A DNA stretch of 40,846 nt from CAYNGH01 sp964396845 (lineage in GTDB: Bacteria > Vulcanimicrobiota > JAJTBE01 > CAYNGH01): positions 1 to 40,846 of the forward strand of contig CAYNGH010000014.1 of the NCBI GenBank assembly GCA_964396845.1, in the 5' to 3' direction. Below, piece by piece: positions 40,483-40,846 of the stretch. A model generated the notes under the pieces. The model saw only the letters and a program-made list of their open reading frames with translations, was not told the DNA's origin and did not search any database. The position numbers and the translations under genes are program-made. How positions within the stretch are numbered: position 1 is the stretch's first letter; each line of letters opens with the position of its first letter.

Positions 40483-40846
40483 TCCCTTGTCCGAGGAATA
40501 CTTTGCAAAAAGGATTATCGAAGGGATCCTGTTTCTGTCCACCGAGGCCCTCACCATCAGGGATCTGTCCCAGGCAACCGGTTTGAAGCCCGGGGTGGTT
40601 TCCCATTGCCTCCGGGAGCTGGTGGAGGACTATGATGCCAGGGGAATCCAGGTAAGCACCGGCGGAGGGGCTTACCGCATGACCACCAACCCCGATATCG
40701 CCTCATACATGGAGAAATTCCGGACATATCGGGAGGGAGTTTCCCTGTCCCGGGCCGCCCTGGAAACCCTGTCGGTGGTGGCTTACTGTCAGCCTGTGAC
40801 CCGCCGGGAGATTGAAGAACAGCGGGGAGTCAATGTGGATGCCATC
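40448..40846 (+). CDS. scpB: Segregation and condensation protein B, 3' end beyond window
   Basis: Open from the ATG at 40448 to the right edge, 133 codons. ScpB dimers bind ScpA and regulate the SMC complex. The first winged helix (AKRIIEGILFLSTEALTIRD near 19-38) and the start of the second, with the highly conserved LSVVAYCQPVTRREIEEQRG (108-127) and VNVDAI, are visible. The start overlaps scpA by 35 bases with GAGG close upstream; a TTG at about 40487, just after the scpA stop, is an alternative that would shorten it by 13 residues. The missing part is the rest of the second winged helix and the variable tail. Confidence 0.93.
   Translation, partial: MPVQPSAERPVNPLSEEYFAKRIIEGILFLSTEALTIRDLSQATGLKPGVVSHCLRELVEDYDARGIQVSTGGGAYRMTTNPDIASYMEKFRTYREGVSLSRAALETLSVVAYCQPVTRREIEEQRGVNVDAI

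Overview
The window reads as chromosomal DNA of a Gram-negative-type (diderm) bacterium that I cannot place in a phylum. Supporting signs are three lipoproteins with long Pro/Ser/Thr linkers, a PAP2 phosphatase fused to a probable outer-membrane beta-barrel, a lipid-A-disaccharide-synthase-related protein and a Tat-exported phosphoesterase. Base composition is even, with AT-rich intergenic DNA. I saw no tRNA, rRNA, CRISPR array, transposase, integrase or phage gene. Richness in TPR proteins, secreted propeller-like proteins and multi-PAS kinases recalls deep-branching environmental lineages, but that is an impression only. Of 28 readable terminal stop codons, 15 are TAA, 12 TGA and 1 TAG.

Layout. 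1-1523 (-): an unknown gene cut by the window edge and a GNAT acetyltransferase. 1757-5751 (+): zinc-ribbon/TPR protein, J-domain/TPR protein, a terminator, an Orn/Lys/Arg decarboxylase and a secreted unknown. 5763-7301 (-): propeller-like lipoprotein. 7619-9823 (+): a soluble protein combining the cytoplasmic half of FlhA with FliG-like modules. 9830-12004 (-): NhaC-type antiporter with an exported N-terminal domain. 12170-17082 (+): a tight five-gene operon (Tat phosphoesterase, small membrane protein, two large TPR proteins, one unknown). 17098-20328 (-): ADP/ATP-translocase-like transporter with HEAT and cyclic-nucleotide-binding regions. 20513-24958 (-): one very long receiver/PAS/PocR/PAS/GAF/histidine-kinase reading frame interrupted by exactly two in-frame TAG codons. 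25373-26251 (-): membrane-anchored FGE-like protein. 26500-28146 (+): DUF885 peptidase. 28225-29958 (-): repeat lipoprotein. 30169-33085 (+): nucleotidase-like phosphoesterase, LpxB-related protein and PEGA/TPR protein. 33181-34596 (+): NHL lipoprotein. 34762-36015 (+): cytosine-deaminase-like amidohydrolase. 36177-37043 (+): Cys-rich small protein and ferritin-like protein. 37127-38917 (-): PAP2/beta-barrel fusion. 39156-39533 (-): single-domain response regulator. 39724 to the right edge (+): scpA and scpB, chromosome-segregation housekeeping genes.

The two strongest leads are the FlhA-C/FliG-like fusion, a flagellar export and switch combination with no membrane part and no flagellar neighbours, and the kinase gene whose only lesions are two TAG codons. 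Most other genes serve the cell envelope (anchored surface proteins, transport, phosphatases) or protein-protein scaffolding (TPR, HEAT), with little evidence of a single shared pathway.
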